A stretch of DNA of 64,000 nucleotides from Pandoraea sputorum (GTDB taxonomy: Bacteria > Pseudomonadota > Gammaproteobacteria > Burkholderiales > Burkholderiaceae), in assembly GCF_000814845.2 (NCBI RefSeq), contig NZ_CP010431.2, forward strand, positions 3,534,001 to 3,598,000, written 5' to 3'. A program made the position numbers and the translations under genes. Under the pieces are notes generated by a model that searched no databases, was not told where the DNA came from, and was given only the letters and a program-made list of their open reading frames with translations. Shown here piece after piece: positions 35,962 to 46,100 of this stretch (position 1 is the first letter of the stretch; each line of letters starts with the position of its first letter).

Positions 35962-36897
35962 GTGACGCCCACTCCCACCGCCCCTTCCCATCGTCCGACG
36001 CTGGGCTTCATCGGCGCCGGGCGTGTGGCTCGTGCGCTCGCGCAGGCCGCGACCCGCGCCGGATACGAAGTGACGATCGTTGCTAGCCGGAGTGTCGAAA
36101 GTTCGAGGCGCATTGCGACGGCCTTGCCCAATTGCGAGGCCATCGCCATTGAACGTTCGGAGGACATGAGCGACGTCTTTTCGCGAGCCGATCTGGTCTT
36201 CCTGACGGTGCCTGACGACGCAATAGCGACTTGTGCTACGTACCTCACGCCGCGAACAGGCCAGGCGCTGGTCCATTGCAGCGGCGCATCCGAGGTTGGG
36301 TTGCTCACGCCCGCGACACGTCACGGCGGGCAAATTGGCGGCTTCCATCCACTTTTTCTTTTCGCAGGACTCGACGACGACGCGACCCGCATGCAAGGGT
36401 GCGCCATCACCATCGAGGCAGAAGCGCCGCTGAACGACATCCTTCAGCGTCTCACGAGCGATATTGGCTGCCACCCCTTGTCGATTCCGGCGGGCGAACG
36501 CATGCGATACCACGCGGGGGCCAACTACGCAGCCAGCTTTCTGCTCTGCCTGCTCGACGAGGCGACTCACCTCTGGAAGTCCATCGGCATGCCCGAGGGC
36601 GCTGCGCAAGATGCAATGTGGCCGCTGGTCATGGGCACGCTCAACGCAGCGCGCGAACGCGGGCTCCCCGGTGCGCTTGCCGGACCGGTGTCGCGCGGCG
36701 ACGCCAATATCGTTGCCCGCCACGTCGAAGCGCTCGCAGCCATGGGGGGCAATCACGCGACGCTTTACTCGCTGCTGACCCTGCGCGCCATTCATCTGGC
36801 CCGTCAGCGTTCGAACCCGGACAATGCCTCCCTCGACGACATTGCGCGAGCGATCGCGCCCTTCATCCCTCCGGTCACGCCCGGAAGTCACGGATAG
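35962..36897 (+). CDS. DUF2520 Rossmann-fold protein (F420/NADP-oxidoreductase-like)
   Basis: A GTG at 35962 starts a 311-residue protein. The Rossmann motif LGFIGAGRVARALAQAA is at 14-30. GGFHPLFLFAG precedes the DUF2520 helical domain, with RYHAGANYAASFLLCLLDEA (core YHAGANYAASFL). The fold resembles ProC and 3-hydroxyisobutyrate dehydrogenases, but the substrate is unknown. It is the last gene of the operon with the TM2 protein. Its 3' end meets, tail to tail, a possible small ORF coming from the LexA-controlled region. Confidence 0.87.
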   Translation: MTPTPTAPSHRPTLGFIGAGRVARALAQAATRAGYEVTIVASRSVESSRRIATALPNCEAIAIERSEDMSDVFSRADLVFLTVPDDAIATCATYLTPRTGQALVHCSGASEVGLLTPATRHGGQIGGFHPLFLFAGLDDDATRMQGCAITIEAEAPLNDILQRLTSDIGCHPLSIPAGERMRYHAGANYAASFLLCLLDEATHLWKSIGMPEGAAQDAMWPLVMGTLNAARERGLPGALAGPVSRGDANIVARHVEALAAMGGNHATLYSLLTLRAIHLARQRSNPDNASLDDIARAIAPFIPPVTPGSHG

Positions 36898-37011
36898 ATT
36901 CAGCCACGCCTCGTAAAAGGCCCACCCTATCGCCGCGCCCCGGATCGCCAGCGCCGCCGCGCCGACGAGTGCCAGCGGGATGGCGCTCACCCCGCTCCCC
37001 TCATTCTTCAT
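36898..37011 (-). CDS. Possible LexA-controlled small membrane ORF (3' end unresolved)
   Basis: On the minus strand GGAGG sits six bases before ATG 37011, directly downstream of a LexA box. The first 38 codons encode MKNEGSGVSAIPLALVG, then a hydrophobic Ala/Gly-rich helix ending near WAFYEAWLNLS. Third codon positions are strongly GC-rich through codon 37, as expected for a gene here. The problem is the end: the frame has no stop before it runs antisense into the DUF2520 gene and beyond (to 34693). The coordinates given stop where that gene begins. It may be a short gene that lost its stop, or chance. Confidence 0.3.
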
Positions 37012-37024
37012 ATCTCTCCTCCAC

Positions 37025-37058
37025 CCTGATACTGTATAAAAACACAGTATAATGACAA
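37025..37058. promoter_or_regulatory. LexA box with divergent promoters
   Basis: CTGTATAAAAACACAG at 37032-37047 fits CTGT-N8-ACAG exactly. On the plus strand a perfect TATAAT (37048-37053) abuts the box, 63 bp before the radical SAM gene. On the minus strand TTGTCA (37053-37058), 16 bp and TACAGT (37031-37036) form a second promoter across the box, leading to the small ORF. One LexA dimer could silence both. Confidence 0.8.
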
Positions 37059-37115
37059 GCATTCCCTGCGGCCGTCCGATGGCCGTGACAGGGACAGCTA
37101 TTCAGGAGATGAGTC

Positions 37116-38294
37116 ATGGCATCCTCATTCGCGCCGCCCCCGTCGCGCAAGGGCCGAGGCGCCACAGCCAATCTCGAATCGCGCTTTTCAGCGTTTCGTC
37201 GCGAGATCGATGAGACCCGTCATGAATCGGACGCTGCCCAAGAATGCGAAGTCAAATTCGTGACACAGGTCGCACTGGAAAATGCGCGAACGATCATCTC
37301 GCGCAACACCTCGGCGGACATTCCCTTCGACCGCTCGATCAATCCCTACCGTGGATGTGAGCACGGCTGCACCTATTGCTTCGCGCGCCCCACGCACGCC
37401 TACCTGGGACTCTCTCCAGGTCTGGACTTCGAGACACGTTTGTACGCGAAACACAATGCGGCAGAGCGTCTCGACGCCGAATTGCGCAAGCGCGGTTACC
37501 AACCTGCACTACTTGCGCTGGGCGCAAACACGGATCCTTATCAGCCAATCGAGCGGGAATACGGGATCACACGCAGTGTCCTGGAAGTGCTGGAGCGTTT
37601 TGGGCACCCCGTCGGCATCACCACCAAGTCGGCGCTCGTCACGCGCGATATCGACATTCTTTCGCGCATGGCCGCGCGCGGTCTGGCCCGGGTCTTCATT
37701 TCGGTGGGAACGCTCGATGCGGATATCGCCCGCAAGATGGAACCGCGAGCGAATACGCCGTCGCGACGCATCGACGCCATACGCAAGCTCACGGACGCGG
37801 GCATTCCGACAGGCGTCATCGTCGCGCCGATCGTGCCTGCGCTGACCGATTTCGATATCGAGCGAGTGTTGACGACCGCAGCCGAGGCTGGCGCAACGTA
37901 CGCCGCGTACGTGATGTTGCGACTCCCCAGAGAAGTGCATGACGTCTTCGTTGAATGGCTGGAGGCCAATTACCCGTTGCGGGCTCGCCACGTCATGAGT
38001 CTGATCGAGCAGGTGCGTGACGGAAAGCACAACAGCTCAGAGTTCGGTACACGGATGAAAGGCACCGGGTTACACGCCGAATTGATTCGGCAGCGCTTTC
38101 ACCTGGCCGCCCGCAAGTTGGGACTCAATCAGGCCAGGCCCCCATTGAGAAACGATCAGTTCTGCGTCCCGGAATTGCCGCCACAGGCCAGTGATAGGAA
38201 CGGGCCCAATAGCGGTCACCACGCGCGTCCCGACCGGCAAACCGCGAACAGCGGACCGGCGACTGCGGCAGATCCGCAGATGCATCTTTTTTAG
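37116..38294 (+). CDS. SplB-like (PA0069-family) radical SAM protein, probably SOS-regulated
   Basis: The 392-residue protein has the radical SAM cluster motif in NPYRGCEHGCTYCFARPTHA (Cys-x3-Cys-x2-Cys), followed by a TIM-barrel with LLALGANTDPYQPIER and GHPVGITTKSALVTRDID. The C-terminal 60 residues are low-complexity. It belongs to the group annotated as DNA repair photolyase-like (COG1533, related to spore photoproduct lyase), whose role outside spore-formers is unknown. GGAGATGA precedes ATG 37116. The LexA box 68 bp upstream suggests damage-induced expression, which fits a repair role. Confidence 0.88.
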   Translation: MASSFAPPPSRKGRGATANLESRFSAFRREIDETRHESDAAQECEVKFVTQVALENARTIISRNTSADIPFDRSINPYRGCEHGCTYCFARPTHAYLGLSPGLDFETRLYAKHNAAERLDAELRKRGYQPALLALGANTDPYQPIEREYGITRSVLEVLERFGHPVGITTKSALVTRDIDILSRMAARGLARVFISVGTLDADIARKMEPRANTPSRRIDAIRKLTDAGIPTGVIVAPIVPALTDFDIERVLTTAAEAGATYAAYVMLRLPREVHDVFVEWLEANYPLRARHVMSLIEQVRDGKHNSSEFGTRMKGTGLHAELIRQRFHLAARKLGLNQARPPLRNDQFCVPELPPQASDRNGPNSGHHARPDRQTANSGPATAADPQMHLF

Positions 38295-38303
38295 GCAACG
38301 CGC

Positions 38304-38792
38304 TCACTCGTCGACATGAACAGTGAGCGTTTCCTTGATTTCCTCCATGACGACGTAGCTTTTCGACTGCACGGCGCCGGGCAGTTGAAGAAGAATGTCG
38401 CCCAGCAATTTCCGGTATTCAGACATCTCGCGGATGCGTGCCTTGATCAGATAGTCGAAATCCCCCGAAATCAGGTGGCATTCCATGACCTCCGGAATAC
38501 GCAGCACCTCCCTGCGGAACTGGTCGAACATGTTGCCCGACTTGTGGTCGAGCGTGATTTCGACGAACACCAGCAGTGCCGCGCCCAGCGCAGCCGGATT
38601 GACGCGGGCGAAGTAGCCCATGATCACGCCGTCCCGCTCCATGCGTTTCACGCGCTCGATGCACGGCGTGATGGACAGACCGACCTGCTCCGATAGGTCC
38701 TTCATCGACATCCGACCGTCCTGTTGGAGCAACGTCAGGATGCGTCGATCGAGCCGATCCAGTGTCCGGACGGATTGCTGCTGAACTCTCAT
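38304..38792 (-). CDS. Lrp/AsnC-family regulator, probably of alanine catabolism
   Basis: The 162-residue protein has the AsnC-type HTH RTLDRLDRRILTLLQQDGRM and MKDLSEQVGLSITPCIERVK, then the RAM effector domain with VFVEITLDHKSG and ECHLISGDFDYLIKARI. It is divergent from dadA, as DadR/BkdR-like regulators are, so L-alanine is a likely effector by analogy. The 104-bp shared promoter region holds a 12-bp palindrome. The downstream end converges closely on the radical SAM gene with 9 bp between stops. Confidence 0.92.
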   Translation of the reverse strand: MRVQQQSVRTLDRLDRRILTLLQQDGRMSMKDLSEQVGLSITPCIERVKRMERDGVIMGYFARVNPAALGAALLVFVEITLDHKSGNMFDQFRREVLRIPEVMECHLISGDFDYLIKARIREMSEYRKLLGDILLQLPGAVQSKSYVVMEEIKETLTVHVDE

Positions 38793-38800
38793 GATTTTTT

Positions 38801-38812
38801 CCTGAATTCAGG
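38801..38812. promoter_or_regulatory. Candidate Lrp-type operator
   Basis: CCTGAATTCAGG is a perfect 12-bp palindrome 9 bp upstream of the regulator ATG and 84 bp upstream of dadA, suited to autoregulation or control of dadA. Confidence 0.35.
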
Positions 38813-38896
38813 CCATATACATTAACTAAACCTACGATTCCGAGAATAGCATGCGAATTATTACTGCATAACTATGGTTTTACAGGAGTCAACGCA

Positions 38897-40183
38897 ATGA
38901 AGGTCATCGTTCTCGGCAGCGGCGTCATCGGCGTAACCAGCGCCTACTACCTGGCAAAGGCCGGGCATGACGTCACGGTGCTCGACCGTCAGGCAGGACC
39001 GGCGCTCGAAACCAGCTTCGGCAACGCTGGTCAGATTTCGCCCGGATACGCGTCCCCGTGGGCCGCGCCGGGGATTCCGGCGAAGGCCGTCAAGTGGCTG
39101 TTCCAGAAACACGCCCCGCTCGCCATTCGTCCGGACGGCACCCTGACGCAACTGAAGTGGCTCTATCAGATGCTGCGCAATTGCACGCCCGAGCGCTATT
39201 CCGTCAATAAGGAACGCATGGTGCGGATCGCCGAATACAGCCGCGACTGCTTCCGCGAGCTGCGCGCAGAAACCGGCATCGCCTACGAAGGCCGTCAGGC
39301 GGGCACGCTGCAATTGTTCCGCACCGAAGATCAACTCGAGAACGCGGCACGCGATATCGCCGTGCTCGAAGAGGCGGGCGTGCCGTTCGAACTCCTGGAC
39401 AGCAAGGCGCTCGCGAGCGCAGAACCGGCATTGGCAGCCGTTTCGCACAAGCTGACGGGCGGTCTGCGCCTGCCTAACGACGAGACCGGCGACTGCCAGA
39501 TGTTTACGACGCGTCTGGCGGCCATGGCTGAAGCGCTGGGCGTGAAATTCCGCTATGACATGCCGATCGACGGCCTGAACGTGGTCGGCGACAAGATCGA
39601 GGGCGTGGTTTGCGCCGGGTCGCTGCAACGTGCGGACGCCTATGTCGTTGCGCTTGGTTCGTACTCCACGCCGTTCCTTCGCGGAATCGTCGATATTCCG
39701 GTGTATCCGCTCAAGGGCTACTCGATTACCGTACCCATCGTCGACGCATCTCGCGCCCCGGTTTCCACCATCCTGGACGAAACCTACAAGATCGCCGTGA
39801 CGCGCTTCGACGACCGTATCCGCGTCGGCGGCATGGCAGAAGTCGTGGGTTACAACAAGCGCCTCAACCCGGCGCGTCGCGCCACGCTGGAGATGGTCGT
39901 GAACGATCTGTATCCGGGTGCAGGCAACACGGCGGAAGCGTCATTCTGGACGGGCCTGCGTCCGATGACACCGGACGGCACGCCGATCGTCGGCGCGACG
40001 GCGTTGCGTAACCTGTTCCTGAATACCGGACACGGCACGCTCGGTTGGACGATGTCCTGTGGTTCGGGTCAGTTGCTGGCCGACCTGATGTCTGGACGCC
40101 GCCCGGCCATTCTGGCCGACGATCTATCGGTGGCGCGTTACAGTGGCGCGTCCCATGCGCAGGCCGAACCGGCCTTCGCTTGA
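38897..40183 (+). CDS. dadA: D-amino acid dehydrogenase
   Basis: The 428-residue flavoprotein begins [20 protein letters not shown], the FAD-binding Rossmann motif. [20 protein letters not shown] is the DadA signature near residue 43, and [20 protein letters not shown] lies near the C-terminus. It oxidises D-alanine and other D-amino acids to keto acids at the inner membrane, passing electrons to quinone. ACAGGAG precedes the ATG. The Lrp regulator is divergent. A terminator separates it from ald, so ald has its own promoter or depends on read-through. Confidence 0.96.
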   Translation: MKVIVLGSGVIGVTSAYYLAKAGHDVTVLDRQAGPALETSFGNAGQISPGYASPWAAPGIPAKAVKWLFQKHAPLAIRPDGTLTQLKWLYQMLRNCTPERYSVNKERMVRIAEYSRDCFRELRAETGIAYEGRQAGTLQLFRTEDQLENAARDIAVLEEAGVPFELLDSKALASAEPALAAVSHKLTGGLRLPNDETGDCQMFTTRLAAMAEALGVKFRYDMPIDGLNVVGDKIEGVVCAGSLQRADAYVVALGSYSTPFLRGIVDIPVYPLKGYSITVPIVDASRAPVSTILDETYKIAVTRFDDRIRVGGMAEVVGYNKRLNPARRATLEMVVNDLYPGAGNTAEASFWTGLRPMTPDGTPIVGATALRNLFLNTGHGTLGWTMSCGSGQLLADLMSGRRPAILADDLSVARYSGASHAQAEPAFA

Positions 40184-40191
40184 CCTTCCAG

Positions 40192-40217
40192 ACGGCACCT
40201 TCGGGTGCCGTTTTTGT
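40192..40217 (+). terminator. Intrinsic terminator after dadA
   Basis: ACGGCACC-TTCG-GGTGCCGT gives an 8-bp stem with a TTCG loop and T5, 8 bp after the dadA stop. Confidence 0.9.
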
Positions 40218-40279
40218 TTGGGCATCACGTGTTGTCGAATTCGCTGTTCGTAGTCACATCACAACAAAGGAGACGCATC

Positions 40280-41413
40280 ATGAAGATCGGTGTACCCAAG
40301 GAGATCAAGAACCACGAGTATCGCGTAGGCATGACGCCCGCAGCTGTACGCGAAGTGGTAGCACGCGGGCACGAGGTCTGGATCGAGACCCAAGCCGGTG
40401 AAGGCATCGGGATGGACGACACGGCCTATGCCGCTGCGGGCGCCCGTATCGCCGCCAACGCCGTCGACGTCTTCGATCGCGCCGAACTCATCGTCAAGGT
40501 CAAAGAGCCGCAGGCTGTCGAGCGCGCCAGATTGCGGCCTCATCACACGCTCTTCACGTATCTCCACCTTGCCCCCGATCCCGAGCAAACCAACGATCTG
40601 ATCAAAAGCGGCGCCACGTGCATCGCGTACGAAACTGTGACGTCCGCAAATGGGGGCCTTCCGCTGCTCGCGCCCATGTCCGAAGTCGCGGGACGCATGT
40701 CCATCCAGGCTGGCGCAACCGCGCTCGAAAAGACGCACGGCGGGCTTGGCTTGCTGCTCTCAGGTGTGCCCGGCGTCGAAGCGGGCAAGGTCGTCATTCT
40801 CGGCGGCGGTGTCGTCGGGACGAACGCCGCGACCGTTGCCGTCGGCATCGGGGCACAGGTCACGGTCATCGACAAATCGGTCGACGCGTTGCGACGCCTG
40901 AGCGCCCAGTTCGGAGGGCGCGTGCAAACGGTCTATTCGACGCAGCACGCGATCGAAACGCATTTGCGCGATGCCGATCTGGTCATCGGTGGTGTCCTGA
41001 TCCCGGGCGCCGCCGCACCCAAGCTCATTACACGGGCGATGTTGGGCCTGATGCGCAAGGGTGCCGTCATCGTGGACGTCGCCATCGATCAGGGCGGTTG
41101 CTGCGAAACGTCGCATGCGACCACGCACGCCGACCCGGTCTACGTAGTCGAAGGCGTGGTGCACTACTGCGTCGCCAACATGCCGGGGGGCGTGCCGCGC
41201 ACGTCGACCTTTGCACTGAACAACGTGACACTTCCGTTCATTCTGCAACTGGCCGATCACGGGGCAATCGCCGCCATGCGCGCCGATCCGCATTTGCTGG
41301 CCGGACTGAACGTAGCGCGCGGCATGGTGACCAACCGCGGGGTAGCCGACGCGCTCGGACTCGTCTACCACGATCCGCACGCCGTACTGGCGAACCTGCC
41401 GGCCGCAGCCTGA
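40280..41413 (+). CDS. ald: Alanine dehydrogenase
   Basis: From ATG 40280 (AAAGGAGA upstream) the protein has 377 residues beginning [20 protein letters not shown]. It carries LIVKVKEPQ with the substrate Lys, [12 protein letters not shown] with the catalytic His, and [21 protein letters not shown] (core [10 protein letters not shown]) for NAD. It interconverts L-alanine and pyruvate plus ammonia. Next to dadA it completes alanine catabolism for both enantiomers without a racemase. The upstream codons to 40205 include terminator sequence and were rejected. Confidence 0.95.
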   Translation: MKIGVPKEIKNHEYRVGMTPAAVREVVARGHEVWIETQAGEGIGMDDTAYAAAGARIAANAVDVFDRAELIVKVKEPQAVERARLRPHHTLFTYLHLAPDPEQTNDLIKSGATCIAYETVTSANGGLPLLAPMSEVAGRMSIQAGATALEKTHGGLGLLLSGVPGVEAGKVVILGGGVVGTNAATVAVGIGAQVTVIDKSVDALRRLSAQFGGRVQTVYSTQHAIETHLRDADLVIGGVLIPGAAAPKLITRAMLGLMRKGAVIVDVAIDQGGCCETSHATTHADPVYVVEGVVHYCVANMPGGVPRTSTFALNNVTLPFILQLADHGAIAAMRADPHLLAGLNVARGMVTNRGVADALGLVYHDPHAVLANLPAAA

Positions 41414-41432
41414 GCCAGATGATGAGAGCCAT

Positions 41433-41471
41433 CGGGGTGACACGCGATGCTCGTCATCGGGCGTCACCCCG
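41433..41471 (+). other. Stem-loop after ald
   Basis: CGGGGTGAC and GTCACCCCG form a 9-bp stem 20 bp after the ald stop. There is no T-run, so it may stabilise the mRNA end or mark a Rho-dependent stop. Confidence 0.45.
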
Positions 41472-41660
41472 GCCCGGCTCAAATCCACCGCCACGCCGCT
41501 GACCGTCCAGCCCCGCCACGCCTTGCGCTTTGGACATGGGCGCACTCACTTCGTTATACTGCCTCCATCTCGACGGCGCCCGCCGACCAACCGGCATGGA
41601 GGGCACGCTCAGCCACTCGGTATTTCGCCTGCCCGAGCCGTCAACGTCTATGAGCAAGTG

Positions 41661-42356
41661 ATGAACGCCGACCCGCAAGAACTCAATAAATTCAGTGAAT
41701 TGGCCCACCGCTGGTGGGATCCGCACAGCGAATTCAAGCCGCTGCACGAGATCAACCCGTTGCGCCTCGACTGGATAGAACAGCATGTCCAACTGCAAGG
41801 CAAGCGCGTGCTCGACATCGGCTGCGGTGGCGGCATTCTGTCGGAATCGATGGCGCGTCAGGGTGCGCGCGTCAAAGGCATCGATCTGTCGAAAAAGGCG
41901 CTCGGGGTTGCCGATTTGCATAGCCTTGAAGCGGGCCTTTCCATTGAGTACGAAGAAATCGCCGCCGAAGCGCTCGCTGCGCGTGACGCGGGTACGTATG
42001 ACGTGGTGACCTGCATGGAAATGCTCGAACACGTGCCGTCGCCGGCTTCGATCGTCGCTGCATGCGCAACGCTCGTGAAACCGGGTGGTCATGTGTTCTT
42101 TTCCACGCTCAACCGCAATCCGAAGGCATGGCTGCTCGCCGTGGTCGGTGCAGAGTACGTACTGCGGATGCTGCCGCGCGGCACGCACGATTACGCCAAG
42201 TTCATCCGCCCGTCGGAGCTGGCATCGTTCACCCGTGCGAGCGGCCTGACAATCCGCGATATGCGTGGCCTGACCTACAATCCGATCAGCAAACGTTACG
42301 CGATCAATCGCGATACCGACGTCAACTACATGGTCGCTTGTACTCGCGACGCCTGA
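41661..42356 (+). CDS. ubiG: Ubiquinone biosynthesis O-methyltransferase UbiG
   Basis: ATG 41661 gives 231 residues beginning [20 protein letters not shown], the UbiG hallmark. The SAM site is [16 protein letters not shown], and MEMLEHVP and [12 protein letters not shown] are conserved. It performs both O-methylations in ubiquinone synthesis. The ribosome site is weak; an in-frame extension to 41523 has Arg/Pro-rich non-homologous sequence. gph starts one base after the stop, so the two are coupled, as in many betaproteobacteria. Confidence 0.96.
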   Translation: MNADPQELNKFSELAHRWWDPHSEFKPLHEINPLRLDWIEQHVQLQGKRVLDIGCGGGILSESMARQGARVKGIDLSKKALGVADLHSLEAGLSIEYEEIAAEALAARDAGTYDVVTCMEMLEHVPSPASIVAACATLVKPGGHVFFSTLNRNPKAWLLAVVGAEYVLRMLPRGTHDYAKFIRPSELASFTRASGLTIRDMRGLTYNPISKRYAINRDTDVNYMVACTRDA

Positions 42357-42357
42357 T

Positions 42358-43080
42358 ATGTTCGAGCCCCCCGTGCGCGCCCCCTCCTCTCTCGACACCA
42401 CGTCAACACTGTTGCACGGCGAGATCCGCGCTGTCCTGTTCGATCTGGATGGCACCCTCGCCGACACGGCCCCCGATCTCGTCGCTGCGGTCAACAAGGT
42501 GCGTACCGATCGTGGTCTGCCGCCAGGCCCTTACGAGACGCTTCGAATGCAAGCGTCGCACGGTGCGCGCGGATTGATCGGCAGTGCATTCGGCGTAACC
42601 CCCGACGATGCCGCTTTCCCGGCGCTGAGAGACGCATTCCTTGCCAACTACGAAGCGGCCTTGTGCGTGCAAAGCCGCTTGTTCGAAGGCATTCCAGGCT
42701 TGCTTGCTGCCTTGCGCGAACGTGGCATGCCGTGGGGCATTGTGACGAACAAGGCTGCGCGCCTGACCAATCCGCTCGTCAAGCTGATCGGGCTCGCGGA
42801 CGGCGCAGCCTGCGTTGTCTCGGGCGACACGACGCCGCATAGCAAGCCGCACCCTGCGCCCCTGCTCTACGCAGCCGAGTGTATTGGCATTGCGCCTGCC
42901 CACATCGTGTACGTTGGCGACGACCTTCGCGATGTGCAGGCCGGCAAGGCCGCCGGAATGGCGACGATTGCTGCGGCCTACGGTTATTGCGGCGACTCGC
43001 TCGCGCCTGCTCAGTGGCGGGCGGATGCGGTCGTCGAACGCGCGGGCGCGATCGCCCCGCTGGTGATGTCGCTGGCCTAA
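42358..43080 (+). CDS. gph: Phosphoglycolate phosphatase
   Basis: The 240-residue HAD hydrolase has AVLFDLDGTLADTAPDLVAA (motif I, DxDGT), GIVTNKAARLTNPLV (motif II), SKPHPAPLLYAAE (motif III) and YVGDDLRDVQAGKAAGMATI (motif IV). It removes phosphate from 2-phosphoglycolate formed during DNA 3'-end repair. The position after ubiG is typical. The first 20 residues are an extension not needed for the fold; an internal start is possible but none has a better ribosome site. Confidence 0.92.
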   Translation: MFEPPVRAPSSLDTTSTLLHGEIRAVLFDLDGTLADTAPDLVAAVNKVRTDRGLPPGPYETLRMQASHGARGLIGSAFGVTPDDAAFPALRDAFLANYEAALCVQSRLFEGIPGLLAALRERGMPWGIVTNKAARLTNPLVKLIGLADGAACVVSGDTTPHSKPHPAPLLYAAECIGIAPAHIVYVGDDLRDVQAGKAAGMATIAAAYGYCGDSLAPAQWRADAVVERAGAIAPLVMSLA

Positions 43081-43197
43081 GCCACCGAACCATCGCCTGC
43101 CAGGACGCTGTCGCGACACTCGCGGCGCGTTCTGGGAATGTCCCGCCGCGCCCCAGTGGCGCTGCGTATGCTTCATAGGCTACTTCCGGGAGACCGC

Positions 43198-46100
43198 ATG
43201 GCCGAACAAGCGAACGATCGCGAATCCTCAAAAACCTCCTCCGCGGACGGCAACCGCCTGCAGCAAGGCGTCGCCCGCGCACAAGCCCTTGGGCGCGACC
43301 CGGAAGTGCGCCGCCGCGCACGCAAGACCGGGCTGTGGGCCGCGGGGATCATTGCCGTGTTTGGCGTGGTCGGCTACTTCACGGTACCGGCCGTGCTCAA
43401 GCATTACGCGGTCGACAAACTCTCCGCCTATCTCGAACGACCGGTGAGCGTGGGCGACGTCAGTTTCAACCCATACACGCTGCGTCTCGATCTGCATCAG
43501 GTGCATATCGGCGACAAGACACCCGGCCAACCGTTCGTCGATATCGGCGAATTGCGGGTGAACGCCTCGTGGAGTTCGCTATTTCGCTTTGCCCCGGTGA
43601 TCGGCGAGTTGTACGTCGACACGCCCGTCGTGAACATCGTGCGCACCGCGCCGCAGCGGTTCAATTTCTCGGACATCATCGATCGCGCGACGTCCGGCCC
43701 GCCTTCGCCCGAACCATCGAAGCCTGCGCGCTTTGCACTGAACAATGTGCAGATCAAGAACGGCACGATTCGCATCGACGATGCCTATCAGAACGAGAAG
43801 CACGTTGTCGACAATCTGCAGGTCGGCGTGCCATTCATTGCCAACCTGCCTGCCGACACCGATATCTTCGTACAACCGCTGCTGCAGGCATCCATCGACG
43901 GCTCGCCGCTGCATATCTCCGGACAGACCAAACCGTTTGCCGACTCGCTGGAGTCGACCGTCGACATCAAGCTCGACCGGCTCGACGTGCCGAAGTACCT
44001 CGGTTACGCGCCCATGACCGTTCCCGCGCAAATCAAGAGCGGTGCGATCAGCACCGATCTGAAACTGCGCTTTACGCGAGACAAGGACGGGAACCACGTA
44101 GTCCTGACGGGAACTGCGGGGTTGGCTGACGCCGTGATCAACGAAGCTAACGGCTCACCGCTCGTTGCGGTTAAACAGATCGACGTCAAGCTGGGCAAGG
44201 TCGAGCCGCTGAGCAACATCTATCACGTCGACAGCGTACGGATCGATGGACTCGATCAGCATGTCACGATGGAAAAGGACGGGTCGATCAACGTCGTAAA
44301 AGCCCTGCTGCCGCAACGGCCAGTGCTGAAGGCTGTCGGCAAAGCGGTCGACGAAGCGGCGGCATCGCCCAAGGCGAGCGAAGCGGCCAAGTCCGCGCCG
44401 AAGGTCGCTGCCGAACAAACGGCACGCCCTGCTACGCCCGCATCGGCTGCTGAAGCCGCGCAGGCGAAGGCTGCGGCCGCGGCGCAACCGTTGCCGCTCG
44501 ACCTGCTCGTCGGCGAGGTTTCGCTGGTGAACAGCAAGGTGCGTTTCACCGATGAACGCGGCGCAAAGCCCGCGAGCATTGCGCTGGAGAACATGCAGCT
44601 CGGTGTCAAACAGTTTTCTACGTTGGGTAAGGACCCCGCAACTTTCGATGCTTCGCTAGGCATTCAAAGCGGTGGGTCGCTCAAGGCCCGCGGTCAGTTC
44701 AGCCTGCCTGCGTATAACGCCAGCGGGGAACTGGAAGCACAGTCGATCGCGCTCGCGCCGCTGCTGCCGTTTGCACAAGGCGCGCTCGCAGGCGACCTGA
44801 AAAGCGGCACGGTCGGTGCGCAAGCAACGTTCAATGCGGCGTTTGCCCCCGACAAGCAGCCCAACGTGCAGGTCGCACCCGCCACGGCAACACTGGAAAA
44901 GATCGAGTGGCTGACCGGTCAGAAGGGCGATGCCCCGGTGAAACTGGCCAAGGCCCAGGCGAAGCTCTCGCACTTCGATCTCGGTGCCCGTCAGGCGGTC
45001 GTGGACGAGGTGACGATCAGCGGTCTGGACGTAGCGGCACGCCGCGACAAGGACGGCAAGATCAACCTGCTGGCGCTGACCGGCGACGGCCAGCCGAAGG
45101 CGTCCGCAAGCAGCGGCCGTGGGGTCAACACTCGCGTCGGCACCGAACGCGGTCGACGTACTTCTGCCAAAGCCCCTGCATCGAGCACGCAAGCCGCGGG
45201 CGGATGGCAGTGGAAGGTCGGCAAGGTCTCGGTCGAGAACGCGAGCATCGGGTTTGAAGATCGCGCGGTCAAAGGCCGTCCTATCAATGCGAAGTTCGCG
45301 CCCCTCAACATTAAGGTCCAGGGCGCGTCGCAAGACATGACCAAGCCGCTACAGCTCGAAGTGAACGGCACGCTAAACAAAAAGGGCTCGCTCAACGCGA
45401 CAGGCAGCGTCACGCCGCAGCCTTTGTCCGGCGATCTTCAGGTCAAAACCCAGCAACTCGATCTGGCTGCGTTCGATTCGTACATGAGCGACGAACTGAA
45501 CGCGAGCATTGCGAGCGCCCTGCTCTCCAGCAACGGACGCGCCACCTTCGCGATGAAGGGCGACACCCCGCAAGCGACATATCGCGGTGACGCCACGCTC
45601 GGCAACGTACGCCTGCTCGACAAGGTGACGACGGACGACTTCGTGCGTTGGAATGCGTTGGCGGTGCAGCAGATCAATCTGGCAGTGGGCTCAGGTAAGC
45701 CGAACGTCCAACTGGGCAGCATTGCGCTGTCGCGCTTTTACGCGCGTCTGATCATCAATGCGAACGGCCGCCTGAATCTGGCCGATGTGGTGGGCAATAA
45801 CCAGGCACCCCGCTCGCTCACGCGCGCCAACGAAGGCATACCGCTGGATGCGGCGTCCGCAGCGAAGCCCCCGCTGGATGCGGCGGCTTCGGCGGTAGAA
45901 GCCGGGCAGCCGACGGAGGTCGAGAAGAAGGAGCAATCGCCCGGCAAGACAACGGCCGAACGGGGCCCCGGCTACGGAACGGGCAAGGCGCTACCTGCGG
46001 ACGTCCACATCGGGCGTATCACCCTGCAAGGCGGCAACATCAACTTCACGGACAACTTCGTCAAGCCGAACTACACGGCCAATCTGACGGATATCGGCGG

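Noticed and set aside
34693..36894. Very long minus-strand open frame (to 789 codons) across the META, TM2 and DUF2520 genes
   Set aside because: It is antisense to three well-supported genes, and its Arg/His-rich product looks like a GC-bias shadow. Only its first 38 codons, outside those genes, are considered.
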